From Vogesella margarita (GTDB lineage Bacteria; Pseudomonadota; Gammaproteobacteria; Burkholderiales; Chromobacteriaceae): a stretch of DNA of 64,000 nucleotides. Below, piece after piece: positions 31,924 through 41,168 of the stretch. Position 1 is the stretch's first letter. Each line of letters starts with the position of its first letter. The notes below the pieces were generated by a model. It did not search any database and was not told the origin of the DNA. It saw only the letters and a program-made list of their open reading frames with translations. Both the position numbers and the translations under genes were made by a program. The DNA lies in assembly GCF_028548475.1 (NCBI RefSeq), contig NZ_JAQQLE010000008.1, positions 113,278 to 177,277 of the forward strand. Reading direction: 5' to 3'.

Positions 31924-31950
31924 AAAAAGCCAGCATTTCTGCTGGCTTTT
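31924..31950 (-). terminator. Terminator of the tRNA-Met operon
   Basis: On the minus strand AAAAGCCAGCA pairs with TGCTGGCTTTT around GAAA, ending in a U-run. It begins five bases after the last tRNA base. Confidence 0.85.
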
Positions 31951-31954
31951 CGAT

Positions 31955-32031
<77 letters not shown>

Positions 32032-32066
32032 GTGAGGCTGTGTTTGCACACCGTCTCGCTAAACTG

Positions 32067-32143
<77 letters not shown>

Positions 32144-32174
32144 ACATCTCGATGCCTAGGCACCAAGGCCGCTG

Positions 32175-32203
32175 ACTATACGCAGCGGATTTCCGGGTGT
32201 CAA
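32175..32203 (-). promoter_or_regulatory. Sigma70 promoter of the tRNA-Met operon
   Basis: Read on the minus strand: TTGACA, a 17-base spacer, TATAGT. A near-perfect stable-RNA promoter about 30 bases before the first tRNA. Confidence 0.85.
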
Positions 32204-32222
32204 CTATTTTTTGCGCCGCGGC

Positions 32223-33377
32223 TTACAGGGTGTAGCAGCGGTCGCCGCTGCCAAAGCCGACCCAGTCGATGGCGACCTGTTTGCCAAAACCGATCACCTT
32301 GAAGGTTTCGCCCATTTCCTGCGGCGACAGCAGGCGCTGCGCTGCCTTGGCCACCGGCAGGTAGTCCTTGACGTTGGCCGCATCCAGATACGACAGCAGC
32401 TCGGTGATGCCGGCGTTGATCAGGAACTGCGCCTGGCTGGTGTAGCCGATCAGGTCGAGGCCGGCGTCGAGGCCGCTTTGCGCCACGGCGCTGAAGTCCA
32501 CGTGCGTGGTCAGGTCCATCAGGCCGGGCAGGTAGAACGGGTCATGGAGGGTGTGGTGGCGGTAGTGGCCGAGCAGGGTGCCCATGCTGCGTTCCGGGTG
32601 GTAGTACTCGCCTGCATTGTGGCCGTAGTCGATCATCAGCAGCGCGCCGCGCGTCAGCACGCCGGCCAGGGTGCGGATGAAGGCGCGGTTGGCGAGGCTG
32701 ATCTCGGTGACGTAGCCGGGGATGTCCGGCACCAGCTCGGCGGCCAGCGCGGCCAGCGTGGCGTCATCGAAGTCGCGATCGTCGAAGCAGAAGGCGCCGT
32801 CGCGGATGGTGACACCGCGCTGCTGCAGGCGGCCGTCCTGCTGGCGCACGACCAGCTCGCACGGCATCGCGTCCAGCACCTCGTTGCCGATCATGATGCC
32901 GTCGAAGGTTTCCGGCAGCGCCGGCAGCCATTGCACGCGCGGCAGCAGTGCAGGGGCGAGGCGGGCGATGGTGTCGCGCTGGCGTTCGACCAGATCGGGC
33001 GACAGGTCGACGATGAAGTACTGCGCCGGCGCACAGCCGAGCGCGTCCAGCGCCAGCAGCAGGTCGGCGGCGAGGCGGCCGGTGCCGGCGCCGAACTCCA
33101 TGATGTTGCCGGCAGTCTGCGGCAGCAGCTCGGCCAGCTGGCGCGCCAGCGTCTGCGCGAACAGCGGCGTCAGTTCCGGCGCGGTGACGAAGTCGCCGTC
33201 GGCGCCGAACTTGCGGCTGCCGGCGGCGTAGTAGCCGAGACCGGGCGCGTACAGCGCCTGCTGCATGAAGTGGGCGAAGGAGATCCAGCCGTCGGCCGCG
33301 GCGATGTCGGTGGCGATGCGCTGGCTGAGTGCGTGGCTGGTGGCGAGGGCGTCGGCAGAGGGTGCTGGCAGGCTCAT
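32223..33377 (-). CDS. Class I SAM-dependent methyltransferase, MidA/NDUFAF7 family
   Basis: 384 residues. The SAM-binding motif EFGAGTG lies at 94-100; the family hallmarks GYYAAGSRKFGADGDFVTAPELTPLFAQ and GNEVLDAMP are clear. Mitochondrial relatives methylate a complex I subunit on arginine; bacterial substrates are largely unknown. It is transcribed away from the FolM-like gene. A dispersed-repeat copy is in the 3' part (32371-32382). Confidence 0.92.
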   Translation of the reverse strand: MSLPAPSADALATSHALSQRIATDIAAADGWISFAHFMQQALYAPGLGYYAAGSRKFGADGDFVTAPELTPLFAQTLARQLAELLPQTAGNIMEFGAGTGRLAADLLLALDALGCAPAQYFIVDLSPDLVERQRDTIARLAPALLPRVQWLPALPETFDGIMIGNEVLDAMPCELVVRQQDGRLQQRGVTIRDGAFCFDDRDFDDATLAALAAELVPDIPGYVTEISLANRAFIRTLAGVLTRGALLMIDYGHNAGEYYHPERSMGTLLGHYRHHTLHDPFYLPGLMDLTTHVDFSAVAQSGLDAGLDLIGYTSQAQFLINAGITELLSYLDAANVKDYLPVAKAAQRLLSPQEMGETFKVIGFGKQVAIDWVGFGSGDRCYTL

Positions 33378-33497
33378 GGCGGCTAAGATTTGTCAGTGAA
33401 ATTGCCGGCGAGTATATATCATGCAGCTTTTGCGCCGCGCCGCGCGTGTGGTGCCGGCAGGGGCGCGAGCGGCGGGACAGGAATGGCAGGAGGGCAG

Positions 33498-34247
33498 ATG
33501 AAAGTCGTGTTGATCACCGGTGGCGCCAAACGCCTGGGGCAGGCGATGGCGGAACGGTTTGCCGCAGAAGGCTGGCAGGTATGCGTGCACTATCACCACT
33601 CGGCAGCCGATGCGGCCAACCTTGTCGCGCGCCTGCCGCAGGCGCGCAGCTACGGGCTGGACCTGCTGGCGGCGGACGCCGACTTTGCCGGCCTGATCGC
33701 GCGGGTGGTGGCCGATTGCGGCCGTCTCGACTGCGTGGTCAACAGCGCCGCGCTGTTCGAGGAGGACGGCTTCTTCGAGCTGTCGCCGGCGGCGTTCGAC
33801 CGCCAGCTGGCGGTGAACTTCCGCGCGCCGCTGATGCTGGCGGCGGCCTTCGGCCAGTGGCTGCGGCAGCAGGATGCGCGCGGCAGCGTGGTCAACATCC
33901 TCGACCAGAAGCTGTTCAACCTCAATCCGGACTATTACTCCTACACCCTGTCCAAGCTGGCGCTGAAGGAAAGCATCCGCCTGCAGGCGATGGCGGCGGC
34001 GCCCTACCTGCGCGTCAACGGCGTGGCGCCGGGGCTGACCCTGCTCAGCGGCGAGCAGACGGCGGACAACTTCGCCCGCGCGCACCGCATGACGGCGCTG
34101 GGCGAGGGCACCCGCCCGCAATCGGTGGCGGAGGCGGTGCACTTTCTGGCCGAGGCGGTGCAGATCACCGGCCAGGTGCTGACCGTGGACGACGGCCAGC
34201 ACCTGCTGCCGCTGGCGCGCGACGTGATGTTTGCGGTGGAGGCGTGA
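33498..34247 (+). CDS. Short-chain dehydrogenase, dihydromonapterin/pteridine reductase-like (FolM type)
   Basis: 249 residues from the ATG at 33498, five bases after AGGAGG. The cofactor loop is TGGAKRLG at 7-14, with an arginine typical of NADPH-dependent pteridine reductases. The active site is Y149-xxx-K153 with the DQK segment before it. The stop overlaps the folB start (TGATG), so the two are co-translated, which supports a pterin role. The substrate is not proven by sequence. Confidence 0.85.
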   Translation: MKVVLITGGAKRLGQAMAERFAAEGWQVCVHYHHSAADAANLVARLPQARSYGLDLLAADADFAGLIARVVADCGRLDCVVNSAALFEEDGFFELSPAAFDRQLAVNFRAPLMLAAAFGQWLRQQDARGSVVNILDQKLFNLNPDYYSYTLSKLALKESIRLQAMAAAPYLRVNGVAPGLTLLSGEQTADNFARAHRMTALGEGTRPQSVAEAVHFLAEAVQITGQVLTVDDGQHLLPLARDVMFAVEA

Positions 34248-34642
34248 TGCTGGCCGAAATCTTTCTGCGCGACTTTGTGTTCGACTGCTTCATCGGCATC
34301 CATGACTTCGAGCGCGGCGTGCGTCAGCGCATGCAGCTCAACATCGTGCTGCAGGTGGCGCGCATGGTGCCGCCGCGCGACGACATCGCGCTGGTACTGG
34401 ACTACGACTACCTGCGGCTGCAGACGCTGGCGCTGGTGAAAGACCGCGTGTTCGAGACCCAGGAATACCTGCTCGGCAAGGTGGTCGACATCGCCTTCGG
34501 CCATCCTGCCGTCACCGGCGTGCTGGTGGAAACCTGCAAGCCGGACGTGTACCCGGACAGCGCCGGCGTCGGCTGCCGCCTGCGTCTCAGTCGCGACGAG
34601 TATCAGGCGCTGCGGCAACAGGGGGCATGGCTGGCCGACTGA
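34247..34642 (+). CDS. folB: Dihydroneopterin aldolase family protein
   Basis: 131 residues: LRDFVFDCFIGIHDFERGVRQRMQLN, then DYDYLR, and CKPDVYPDSAGVG with the conserved lysine. It converts dihydroneopterin in folate synthesis, or acts as an epimerase (FolX) in the related monapterin pathway; pairing with a FolM-like reductase makes FolX worth considering. Start overlaps the upstream stop. Confidence 0.85.
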   Translation: MLAEIFLRDFVFDCFIGIHDFERGVRQRMQLNIVLQVARMVPPRDDIALVLDYDYLRLQTLALVKDRVFETQEYLLGKVVDIAFGHPAVTGVLVETCKPDVYPDSAGVGCRLRLSRDEYQALRQQGAWLAD

Positions 34643-34675
34643 GCACGCGAACAAGGGCGGATTGTGTGGCAACGG

Positions 34676-34709
34676 ACAGGCGTTTGACGTTAAAATCGCC
34701 TGTTTTTCA
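34676..34709 (+). terminator. Possible terminator after folB
   Basis: ACAGGCG pairs with CGCCTGT around a 14-base loop, followed by TTTTC. It is 33 bases after folB and 19 before ttcA. The large loop makes it a weak call. Confidence 0.45.
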
Positions 34710-34727
34710 ATTTCTTAGCCGTCCTCC

Positions 34728-35711
34728 ATGTCCGACACGCTGCAACTTGCCGACGACAAGGCCAAAAAGGCCCAGTTCGAAGGCAACAAACTCACCAAAC
34801 GCCTGCGCCACCACGTTGGCGACGCCATCAACGACTTCAACATGATCGAAGAGGGCGACCGCGTGATGGTCTGCCTGTCTGGCGGCAAGGACAGCTACGC
34901 GCTGCTGGATATCCTGCTCGGGCTGCAGAAGTCGGCGCCGATCAGCTTCAGCATCGTGGCGGTCAACCTCGACCAGAAACAGCCGGGCTTCCCGGAGCAC
35001 GTGCTGCCGCAGTACCTGGAATCGATCGGTGTCGAGTACCGCATCATCGAGGAAGACACCTACAGCATCGTCAAGCGCCTGATCCCGGAAGGCAAGACCA
35101 CCTGCAGCCTGTGCTCGCGCCTGCGCCGCGGCATCCTGTACCGCGTCGCCGACGAGCTGGGCGCGACCAAGATCGCGCTCGGCCACCACCGCGACGACAT
35201 GCTGCACACGCTGTTCCTGAACATGTTCTACGGCGGCAAGCTGAAGGCGATGCCGCCGAAGCTGGTGTCCGACGACGGCCGCCACATGGTGATCCGCCCG
35301 CTGGCCTACTGCCGCGAGAAGGACCTGGAACGCTACGCGCAGCTGCGCGAATTCCCGATCATCCCGTGCAATCTGTGCGGCTCGCAGCCCAACCTGCAGC
35401 GCCAGGTGGTGAAGGAGATGGTCAACGACTGGGACAAGCGTTTCCCCGGCCGCGTCGAGAGCATGTTCCGTGCGCTGCAGAATGTCGTCCCGTCGCACCT
35501 GGCCGACAGCAAGCTGTTCGACTTTGCCGGCCTCAAGACTGGCGACAGCCCGTTCGAGGGCGGCGATACCGCCTTCGACAAGGAAGAATTCCGTGATCCG
35601 GTCGCGCTGGCGAGCGCGGACGATGACGACGCCGCAACGTTGGCCGCAACGCCGCGCCGCACCATCAGCATTCTGGACTCGCGTCCCAAGGGAGACAGCT
35701 GTGGCGGGTAA
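34728..35711 (+). CDS. ttcA: tRNA 2-thiocytidine synthetase TtcA
   Basis: 327 residues. The PP-loop SGGKDS is at 51-56; Fe-S cysteines C126 and C129 (TTCSLCSR) and C214 and C217 (PCNLC) follow. It thiolates C32 in certain tRNAs. The C-terminal tail after about 290 is variable and carries a dispersed-repeat copy (35636-35648), a tolerant place for it. The stop overlaps the next gene by 11 bases. Confidence 0.96.
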   Translation: MSDTLQLADDKAKKAQFEGNKLTKRLRHHVGDAINDFNMIEEGDRVMVCLSGGKDSYALLDILLGLQKSAPISFSIVAVNLDQKQPGFPEHVLPQYLESIGVEYRIIEEDTYSIVKRLIPEGKTTCSLCSRLRRGILYRVADELGATKIALGHHRDDMLHTLFLNMFYGGKLKAMPPKLVSDDGRHMVIRPLAYCREKDLERYAQLREFPIIPCNLCGSQPNLQRQVVKEMVNDWDKRFPGRVESMFRALQNVVPSHLADSKLFDFAGLKTGDSPFEGGDTAFDKEEFRDPVALASADDDDAATLAATPRRTISILDSRPKGDSCGG

Positions 35712-36501
35712 AGCGCAACACCCGTTCCGCCGCCGCGTGCGCAATAGCCAGGATGCGTTGCCGGACGTGGATATTTCCGAAGAAGGCAATATCCGCTCGC
35801 TGCATCTGGGCTCGGCCACCATCCAGAGCTCGATGGATCTCGACGATCCGGCCGACCTGGTGCTGACCTACACCCGCGCGATGATGGCCTTCCTGCTGTG
35901 GAACGACGACCCGCGCCATATCGTGCAGATCGGCCTCGGTGGCGGTTCGCTGGCGCGCTTCATCGACGAATATCTGCCGGATGCGATCAGCGTGGCGGTG
36001 GAGATCAACCCGCAAGTGGTCGCCGTGGCGCGGGTGTTCTTCCAGCTGCCGCCGGAGGGCGACTTCTTCGAGATCGTCGAGGCCGACGGCGCCGACTACA
36101 TCAAGATGTTCCGCGAATCCACCGACGTGATCATGGTCGACGGTTTCGACGGCCAGCAGATTGTCGCCGACCTGACCACCGAAGAGTTCTTCGAGGACTG
36201 CAAGCGCGCGCTGACCGCCAACGGCATCTTCGTCACCAACTGGTGGAGCGGCGACAAGCGCTATCACAGCTTCCTCGAACGCTTGCTGGCCGCCTTCGGT
36301 GGCTGCGTCATCGAGCTGCCGGCCGCCACCCACGGCAATATGGCGGTGATGGCGTTCAAGCAGCCGCCGGGCCTGACCGGCTGGGATGCGCTGGCGAAGA
36401 AGGCCGACGAACTGGAAGGCCGTTTCGGCCTGGAGTTCGGCGAATTCGTGAAGCGGCTGAAAGAGGCCAATCTGCACAGCAACAACCGTTTACTGATCTG
36501 A
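35701..36501 (+). CDS. Spermidine synthase-like protein
   Basis: 266 residues from the GTG at 35701, with GGGAG about seven bases upstream. The fold motif [15 protein letters not shown] and [11 protein letters not shown] are those of aminopropyltransferases. The N-terminal beta domain of classic SpeE is short, so true polyamine synthesis is uncertain. Coupled to ttcA. Confidence 0.85.
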   Translation: MAGKAQHPFRRRVRNSQDALPDVDISEEGNIRSLHLGSATIQSSMDLDDPADLVLTYTRAMMAFLLWNDDPRHIVQIGLGGGSLARFIDEYLPDAISVAVEINPQVVAVARVFFQLPPEGDFFEIVEADGADYIKMFRESTDVIMVDGFDGQQIVADLTTEEFFEDCKRALTANGIFVTNWWSGDKRYHSFLERLLAAFGGCVIELPAATHGNMAVMAFKQPPGLTGWDALAKKADELEGRFGLEFGEFVKRLKEANLHSNNRLLI

Positions 36502-36617
36502 GCGCCTGCGCGCCACGGATCCGGCCGCCGCGTGCGGCCCTTGTCTATTTTGGGCCCGCGGCCTGCGCGGCGGGCAAAGCCTGCGGCAGCGCGCCGCAGC
36601 GGGAAAAGGACTGATTA

Positions 36618-37676
36618 ATGATTGCTTACGAAACCATCACCGACCGCAAGATCCGCTTCGCGCTGATCGGCTGCGGCCGCATTGCCAACAACCACTTCGG
36701 CGCGCTGGAGCAGCACGCCGACCGCGCCGAGCTGGTGGACGTGTGTGACACCGATCCGGCGGCACTGGCCGCCGCGGTGGCGCGTACCGGCGCCCGCGGC
36801 CATGCCAGCTTGCGCGAGCTGCTGGCCAGCAGCAACGCCGACGTCATCATTCTGACCACACCATCCGGCCTGCATCCGCAGCAGGCGATGGACTGTTTCG
36901 CCGCCGGCTTTCACGTGATGACCGAGAAACCGATGGCCACGCGCTGGCAGGACGGCGTGGCGATGGTGAAGGCCGCCGACCAGGCCGGCAAGCGCCTGTT
37001 CGTGGTCAAGCAGAACCGCCGCAACGCCACTTTGCAGTTGCTCAAGCGCGCGGTGAAGGAAAAGCGTTTCGGCCGCATCTACATGGTCAACGTCAACGTG
37101 TTCTGGACCCGGCCGCAGTCCTACTACGACCAGGCCGAGTGGCGTGGCACCTGGGAATACGACGGTGGCGCGTTCATGAACCAGGCCAGCCACTATGTCG
37201 ACCTGCTGGACTGGATCATCGGCCCGGTGGAGAGCATGCAGGCCTACACCGCGACCATGGAACGCGACATCGAGGTGGAAGACAGCGGCGTGGTCAGCCT
37301 GAAGTGGCGCTCCGGCGCACTGGGCAGCATGAACGTGACCATGCTCACCTACCCGAAAAACCTGGAAGGCTCCATCACCATCCTCGGCGAGAAGGGCACC
37401 GTGCGCATCGGCGGCATGGCCGTCAACGAGATCCAGCACTGGGAATTCGCCGAGCCGCACGCGATGGACGACGACATCAAGGCCGCCAGCTACGCCACCA
37501 CCAGCGTGTACGGCTTCGGCCACCCGCTGTACTACGACAACGTGATCAACGTGATGCAGGGCACCGCCGAGCCGGAAACCGACGGACGCGAAGGCCTGAA
37601 GTCGCTGGAGCTGCTGGTCGGCATCTACCTGTCGGCGCGCGACGGCCGTCGCGTCAGCCTGCCGCTGGAGTACTGA
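36618..37676 (+). CDS. wlbA: UDP-N-acetylglucosaminuronate 3-dehydrogenase, WlbA/WbpB type
   Basis: 352 residues of the Gfo/Idh/MocA family: Rossmann motif [10 protein letters not shown] near residue 17, then [12 protein letters not shown] with the conserved [11 protein letters not shown] lies in the catalytic domain. It oxidises the 3-OH of UDP-GlcNAcA, first step to 2,3-diacetamido sugars. Directly followed by the acetyltransferase and aminotransferase of the same pathway. First gene of the polysaccharide locus. Confidence 0.92.
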   Translation: MIAYETITDRKIRFALIGCGRIANNHFGALEQHADRAELVDVCDTDPAALAAAVARTGARGHASLRELLASSNADVIILTTPSGLHPQQAMDCFAAGFHVMTEKPMATRWQDGVAMVKAADQAGKRLFVVKQNRRNATLQLLKRAVKEKRFGRIYMVNVNVFWTRPQSYYDQAEWRGTWEYDGGAFMNQASHYVDLLDWIIGPVESMQAYTATMERDIEVEDSGVVSLKWRSGALGSMNVTMLTYPKNLEGSITILGEKGTVRIGGMAVNEIQHWEFAEPHAMDDDIKAASYATTSVYGFGHPLYYDNVINVMQGTAEPETDGREGLKSLELLVGIYLSARDGRRVSLPLEY

Positions 37677-37677
37677 C

Positions 37678-38247
37678 ATGGCCGCCTATACCGTTCATTC
37701 CACCGCCATCGTCGACGACGGCGCGCAGATCGGCGCCGACACCCGCGTCTGGCACTGGGTGCACATCTGCAGCCAGGCGCGCATCGGTGCGCGCTGCTCC
37801 TTCGGCCAGAATGTGTTCGTCGGCAACGACGTGATCATCGGCGACAACGTCAAGGTGCAGAACAACGTGTCGATCTACGACGCGGTGACGCTGGAAGACG
37901 ACGTGTTCTGCGGCCCGTCGATGGTGTTCACCAACGTCAACAACCCGCGCAGCCACGTCAGCCGCAAGAACGAATACCGCCGCACGGTGGTGAAACGCGG
38001 TGCCACTATCGGCGCCAACGCCACCGTGGTCTGCGGCCACACCGTCGGCGAGTACGCGTTCATCGGCGCCGGTGCGGTGGTGACCCGCGACGTGCTGCCG
38101 TACGCGCTGATGGTCGGCACCCCGGCCAAGCGCATCGGCTGGATGTGCCAGTGCGGCGAGCGGCTGGCGGACAGCATCGGCGAGCACGACTGCGACGCCT
38201 GCGGCCAACGTTACGACATCGGCGGCAACCACTGCACGCCGCTTTGA
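37678..38247 (+). CDS. wlbB: UDP-2-acetamido-3-amino-glucuronate N-acetyltransferase, WlbB/WbpD type
   Basis: 189 residues of left-handed beta helix from hexapeptide repeats ([35 protein letters not shown]). A C-terminal zinc-ribbon-like tail has cysteines in CQCGERL and CDACGQRY. It acetylates the 3-amino group made by WlbC. A dispersed-repeat copy falls in the tail (38200-38212). Starts one base after the wlbA stop. Confidence 0.92.
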   Translation: MAAYTVHSTAIVDDGAQIGADTRVWHWVHICSQARIGARCSFGQNVFVGNDVIIGDNVKVQNNVSIYDAVTLEDDVFCGPSMVFTNVNNPRSHVSRKNEYRRTVVKRGATIGANATVVCGHTVGEYAFIGAGAVVTRDVLPYALMVGTPAKRIGWMCQCGERLADSIGEHDCDACGQRYDIGGNHCTPL

Positions 38248-38266
38248 CCCTGTTGAGAGTGACACC

Positions 38267-39364
38267 ATGTCCATCCAGTTCATCGATCTGAAAGCGCAGT
38301 ACCAGCACCTGAAAGCCGACATCGACGCCCGCATCCACGCGGTGCTGGATCACGGCCAGTACATCATGGGGCCGGAGGTGAAACAGCTGGAAGAGCAGCT
38401 CGCCGCCTACACCGGCGCCCGCCACGCCATCGGCGTCTGCGACGGCACCAAGGCGCTGCTGATTGCGCTGATGGCGCTGGGCGTGAAGGCCGGTGACGAG
38501 GTGATCACCACCCCGTTCACCTTCATCGCCACCGGCGAGATGATTGCCTTGCTCGGCGCCAAGCCGGTGTTCGTCGACATCGATCCGCTCAGCTACAACC
38601 TCGATCCGGCCAAGCTGGAAGCGGCCATCACGCCGCGCACCCGCGCCATCATGCCGGTGAGCCTGTACGGCCAGTGTGCGGACTTCGACGCCATCAACGC
38701 GATTGCGGAAAAACACGGCCTGCCGGTGATCGAGGACGGCGCGCAGAGCTTTGGCGCCAGCCAGCACGGCAAGCGCTCCGGCAACCTGTGCACCATCGGC
38801 ACCACCAGTTTCTTCCCGTCCAAGCCGCTGGGTTGCTACGGTGACGGTGGTGCGGTGTTCACCAACGACGACGAACTGGCCAAGAAAATGCGCGAAATCC
38901 GCGTGCACGGCCAGGACCGCCGTTACCACCACCCGGTGATCGGTCTCAACGGCCGGCTGGATACTATCCAGGCCGCCGTGCTGCTGGCGAAATTGCCGAG
39001 CTTCCAGGACGAAGTGGTGGCCCGCGCCCGCATCGGCGCGCGTTACAGCGAATTGCTGAAGGATGTCGCGCGCGTGCCGGTGCTGGCCGCCGGCAACAGC
39101 CACGTTTACGCGCAGTACACCATCGAGGTGGATAACCGCGACGCGGTGCAAAAGGCACTGCAGGAGCTGGGTATCCCGACCGCGGTGCATTACCCGATTC
39201 CGCTGCACTTGCAGCCGGCGTTTGCCGATCTGGGCCAGGGCGAGGGCAGCTTCCCGCTGGCCGAGGCCGCCGGTCGCCGCGTGATGAGCCTGCCGATGCA
39301 CCCGTTCCTCGATGACGCCACCCAGGACGCCATCGTCGCCGCGGTGAAGAAGGCACTGGGCTAA
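38267..39364 (+). CDS. wlbC: UDP-3-oxo-GlcNAcA aminotransferase, WlbC/WbpE type
   Basis: 365 residues of the DegT/DnrJ/EryC1 family. The PLP lysine is K186 in SFFPSKPLGCYGDGG, with EDGAQSFGA before it. With WlbA and WlbB it gives UDP-2,3-diacetamido-2,3-dideoxy-glucuronic acid. The 2-epimerase (WbpI) and UDP-GlcNAc 6-dehydrogenase (WbpA) were not found in the window. Confidence 0.92.
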   Translation: MSIQFIDLKAQYQHLKADIDARIHAVLDHGQYIMGPEVKQLEEQLAAYTGARHAIGVCDGTKALLIALMALGVKAGDEVITTPFTFIATGEMIALLGAKPVFVDIDPLSYNLDPAKLEAAITPRTRAIMPVSLYGQCADFDAINAIAEKHGLPVIEDGAQSFGASQHGKRSGNLCTIGTTSFFPSKPLGCYGDGGAVFTNDDELAKKMREIRVHGQDRRYHHPVIGLNGRLDTIQAAVLLAKLPSFQDEVVARARIGARYSELLKDVARVPVLAAGNSHVYAQYTIEVDNRDAVQKALQELGIPTAVHYPIPLHLQPAFADLGQGEGSFPLAEAAGRRVMSLPMHPFLDDATQDAIVAAVKKALG

Positions 39365-40651
39365 TTGGACGCGCTGCGTCAAAGGTTGGCCGCAGGCGGC
39401 TTCATGCGCAACGTGGCGACGCTGGCCAGCGGCGCCGCGCTGGCGCAGGCGCTGCCGCTGCTGTTCGCGCCACTGTTGACGCGCTTGTACACGCCGGCCG
39501 ATTTCGGCGTGCTGGCGGTGTTTGTCGCCTGGCTGTCCAACCTGGCGGTGATTGCGACCGCGCGTTACGACATGGCGGTGGTGCTGCCCAAGTCCGAGCC
39601 GGAAGCAGCGCGGCTGATGCTGCTGGCGCTGGCGATCAATACCGGCCTGCTGTTGCTGACGCTGCCGCTGTTCTGGCCATGGCACGACGCCATCGCCGGT
39701 CTGCTCGGCGCGCCGCAGCTGGCGCCGTGGCTGCCGCTGCTGCCGCTGGGCGTGTGGCTGGCCGGAGGCGTGGCGGCATGGACGGCGTGGAACAACCGCC
39801 AGCGCCGCTATGCGGCCAACGCGCAGGGGCGGGTGGTGCAGTCGCTGGGCGTGTCGCTGCTGCAGCTGGCGGCTGGCTGGTCCGGCCTTGCCGCCGGCGG
39901 GCTGATCCTGTCGCAGCTGGCCGGGCAGGCCGTCGCGCTGCTGACGCTGGCGCGTGCCGATGTTGCGGCGCGCCTGCCGTGGCTGCGCGGCCACGATCGC
40001 ACTGCGCTGCTGGCCGAGGCGCGGCGTTACCGCGAATTCCCGCTGGTGAACACGCCGCACGCCTTCGTGGTGGCGTTCCAGGATTCCTTGATGCTGGCCA
40101 TGCTGTCGGCACTGTCCGGCGCCGCCATCGTCGGCCAGTACGCGCTGGTGCTGCGCGTACTGAAACTGCCGGCGGCGCTGGTGGGGCAGGCGGTGGCGCA
40201 GGTGGTGTTCCGCGATCTGGCCGAGGCGGCCGCCTCCGGCCGTGCGCTGTCCGGCCTGCTCAAGCGCGCGGTGCTGGTGCTGGCGGCGCTGTCGGTGGTG
40301 CCGTTCGGCGTGCTGGCGCTGTGGGGCGGACCACTGTTCGCGCTGCTGTTCGGCGCGCCGTGGTTGGCCGCCGGCGAGATTGCGGCCAACCTGGCGCCGT
40401 ACTTCGCCGCCGCCTTCATCGTCGGCCCGGCCTTCATGGTGCCGATGGTGATCGGCCGCCAGCGCGCGTCCTTCCTGTTCGTGTTGTGCGGCGTCATCGT
40501 CAATCTGGCGGTGTTTGCCGCGGTGTATGCCGCCGGACGCGACGCCATGCTGGCGTTTCGCGTGATGGCGGTGGTGATGACGCTCTATTTTGCGGCCTAT
40601 CTGGCGTGGGTATTCCGCCTGCTGCGGCTGCGGGAAAGGTCCGATGTTTAA
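39365..40651 (+). CDS. Polysaccharide flippase, Wzx type
   Basis: 428 residues, about 12 membrane helices. The start is taken as a TTG immediately after the wlbC stop, because the N-terminus LRQRLAAGGFMRNVATL resembles that of O-antigen exporters; an ATG at 39404 would shorten it by 13 residues. GFMRNVATLASGAALAQALPLLFAPLLTRLYTPADFG is characteristic. Three dispersed-repeat copies lie in it (39382, 39811, 40381). Confidence 0.88.
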   Translation: MDALRQRLAAGGFMRNVATLASGAALAQALPLLFAPLLTRLYTPADFGVLAVFVAWLSNLAVIATARYDMAVVLPKSEPEAARLMLLALAINTGLLLLTLPLFWPWHDAIAGLLGAPQLAPWLPLLPLGVWLAGGVAAWTAWNNRQRRYAANAQGRVVQSLGVSLLQLAAGWSGLAAGGLILSQLAGQAVALLTLARADVAARLPWLRGHDRTALLAEARRYREFPLVNTPHAFVVAFQDSLMLAMLSALSGAAIVGQYALVLRVLKLPAALVGQAVAQVVFRDLAEAAASGRALSGLLKRAVLVLAALSVVPFGVLALWGGPLFALLFGAPWLAAGEIAANLAPYFAAAFIVGPAFMVPMVIGRQRASFLFVLCGVIVNLAVFAAVYAAGRDAMLAFRVMAVVMTLYFAAYLAWVFRLLRLRERSDV

Positions 40652-41168
40652 GCGTGTGCTGTTGTTGCTGTGGCGCCAGTGGCTGGTGTGGCGCGGAGCC
40701 CGCCTCGCCGCTTCGGCGCGGGTCAACCCCTCGGTCAGCGTGGCGCCGGCGGCCTTGCAGCTGGGCGAGCACGCGCGGCTGTACTGGGGCGGCGAGGTGC
40801 TGACCCACGGCGCCGGCCGCTTCGAACTCGGCGCGCACAGCCACATCGCGCCACATTTCTACTGCCTGATCGGCGGCAACCGGCTGCAGATCGGCGCGCG
40901 CGTCGCCATCGGCCCGCGCTGCATGCTGTTCTGCCACAGCAACGCGATCCCCGCCGACGTGACGGCGACGGCGTTCGTCGACTGCCACACCGACGCCGAC
41001 ATCCACATCGGCGACAACGTGTTCATCGGCGCCGGCGTCATCGTGCTGCCCGGCGCCCGTATCGGCGACAACGTGGTGGTCGCCGCCGGCAGCGTGGTCA
41101 AGGGCGAGCTGGCCCCGGGCTGGCTGTACGCCGGCCAGCCGGCGCGGAAGGTGAGGGCGCTATGCTGA
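40644..41168 (+). CDS. Hexapeptide-repeat acetyltransferase
   Basis: 174 residues from the ATG at 40644, overlapping the flippase stop by eight bases. The C-terminal half is a left-handed beta helix (IHIGDNVFIGAGVIVLPGARIGDNVVVAAGSVV) with the GQPARKVR ending of sugar O-acetyltransferases. It could decorate a glycan or serve as the N-acetyltransferase of the bacillosamine branch; the sequence does not decide. Confidence 0.85.
   Translation: MFKRVLLLLWRQWLVWRGARLAASARVNPSVSVAPAALQLGEHARLYWGGEVLTHGAGRFELGAHSHIAPHFYCLIGGNRLQIGARVAIGPRCMLFCHSNAIPADVTATAFVDCHTDADIHIGDNVFIGAGVIVLPGARIGDNVVVAAGSVVKGELAPGWLYAGQPARKVRALC

Noticed and set aside
39365..39404. ATG at 39404 as the flippase start
   Set aside because: The upstream residues LRQRLAAGGF match the usual N-terminus of this exporter family, so the TTG start was kept, with some doubt.
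38060..40846. A 928-codon frame antisense to the wlb and flippase genes
   Set aside because: It covers three well-supported genes on the + strand and has repetitive R/Q/H composition with no domain.
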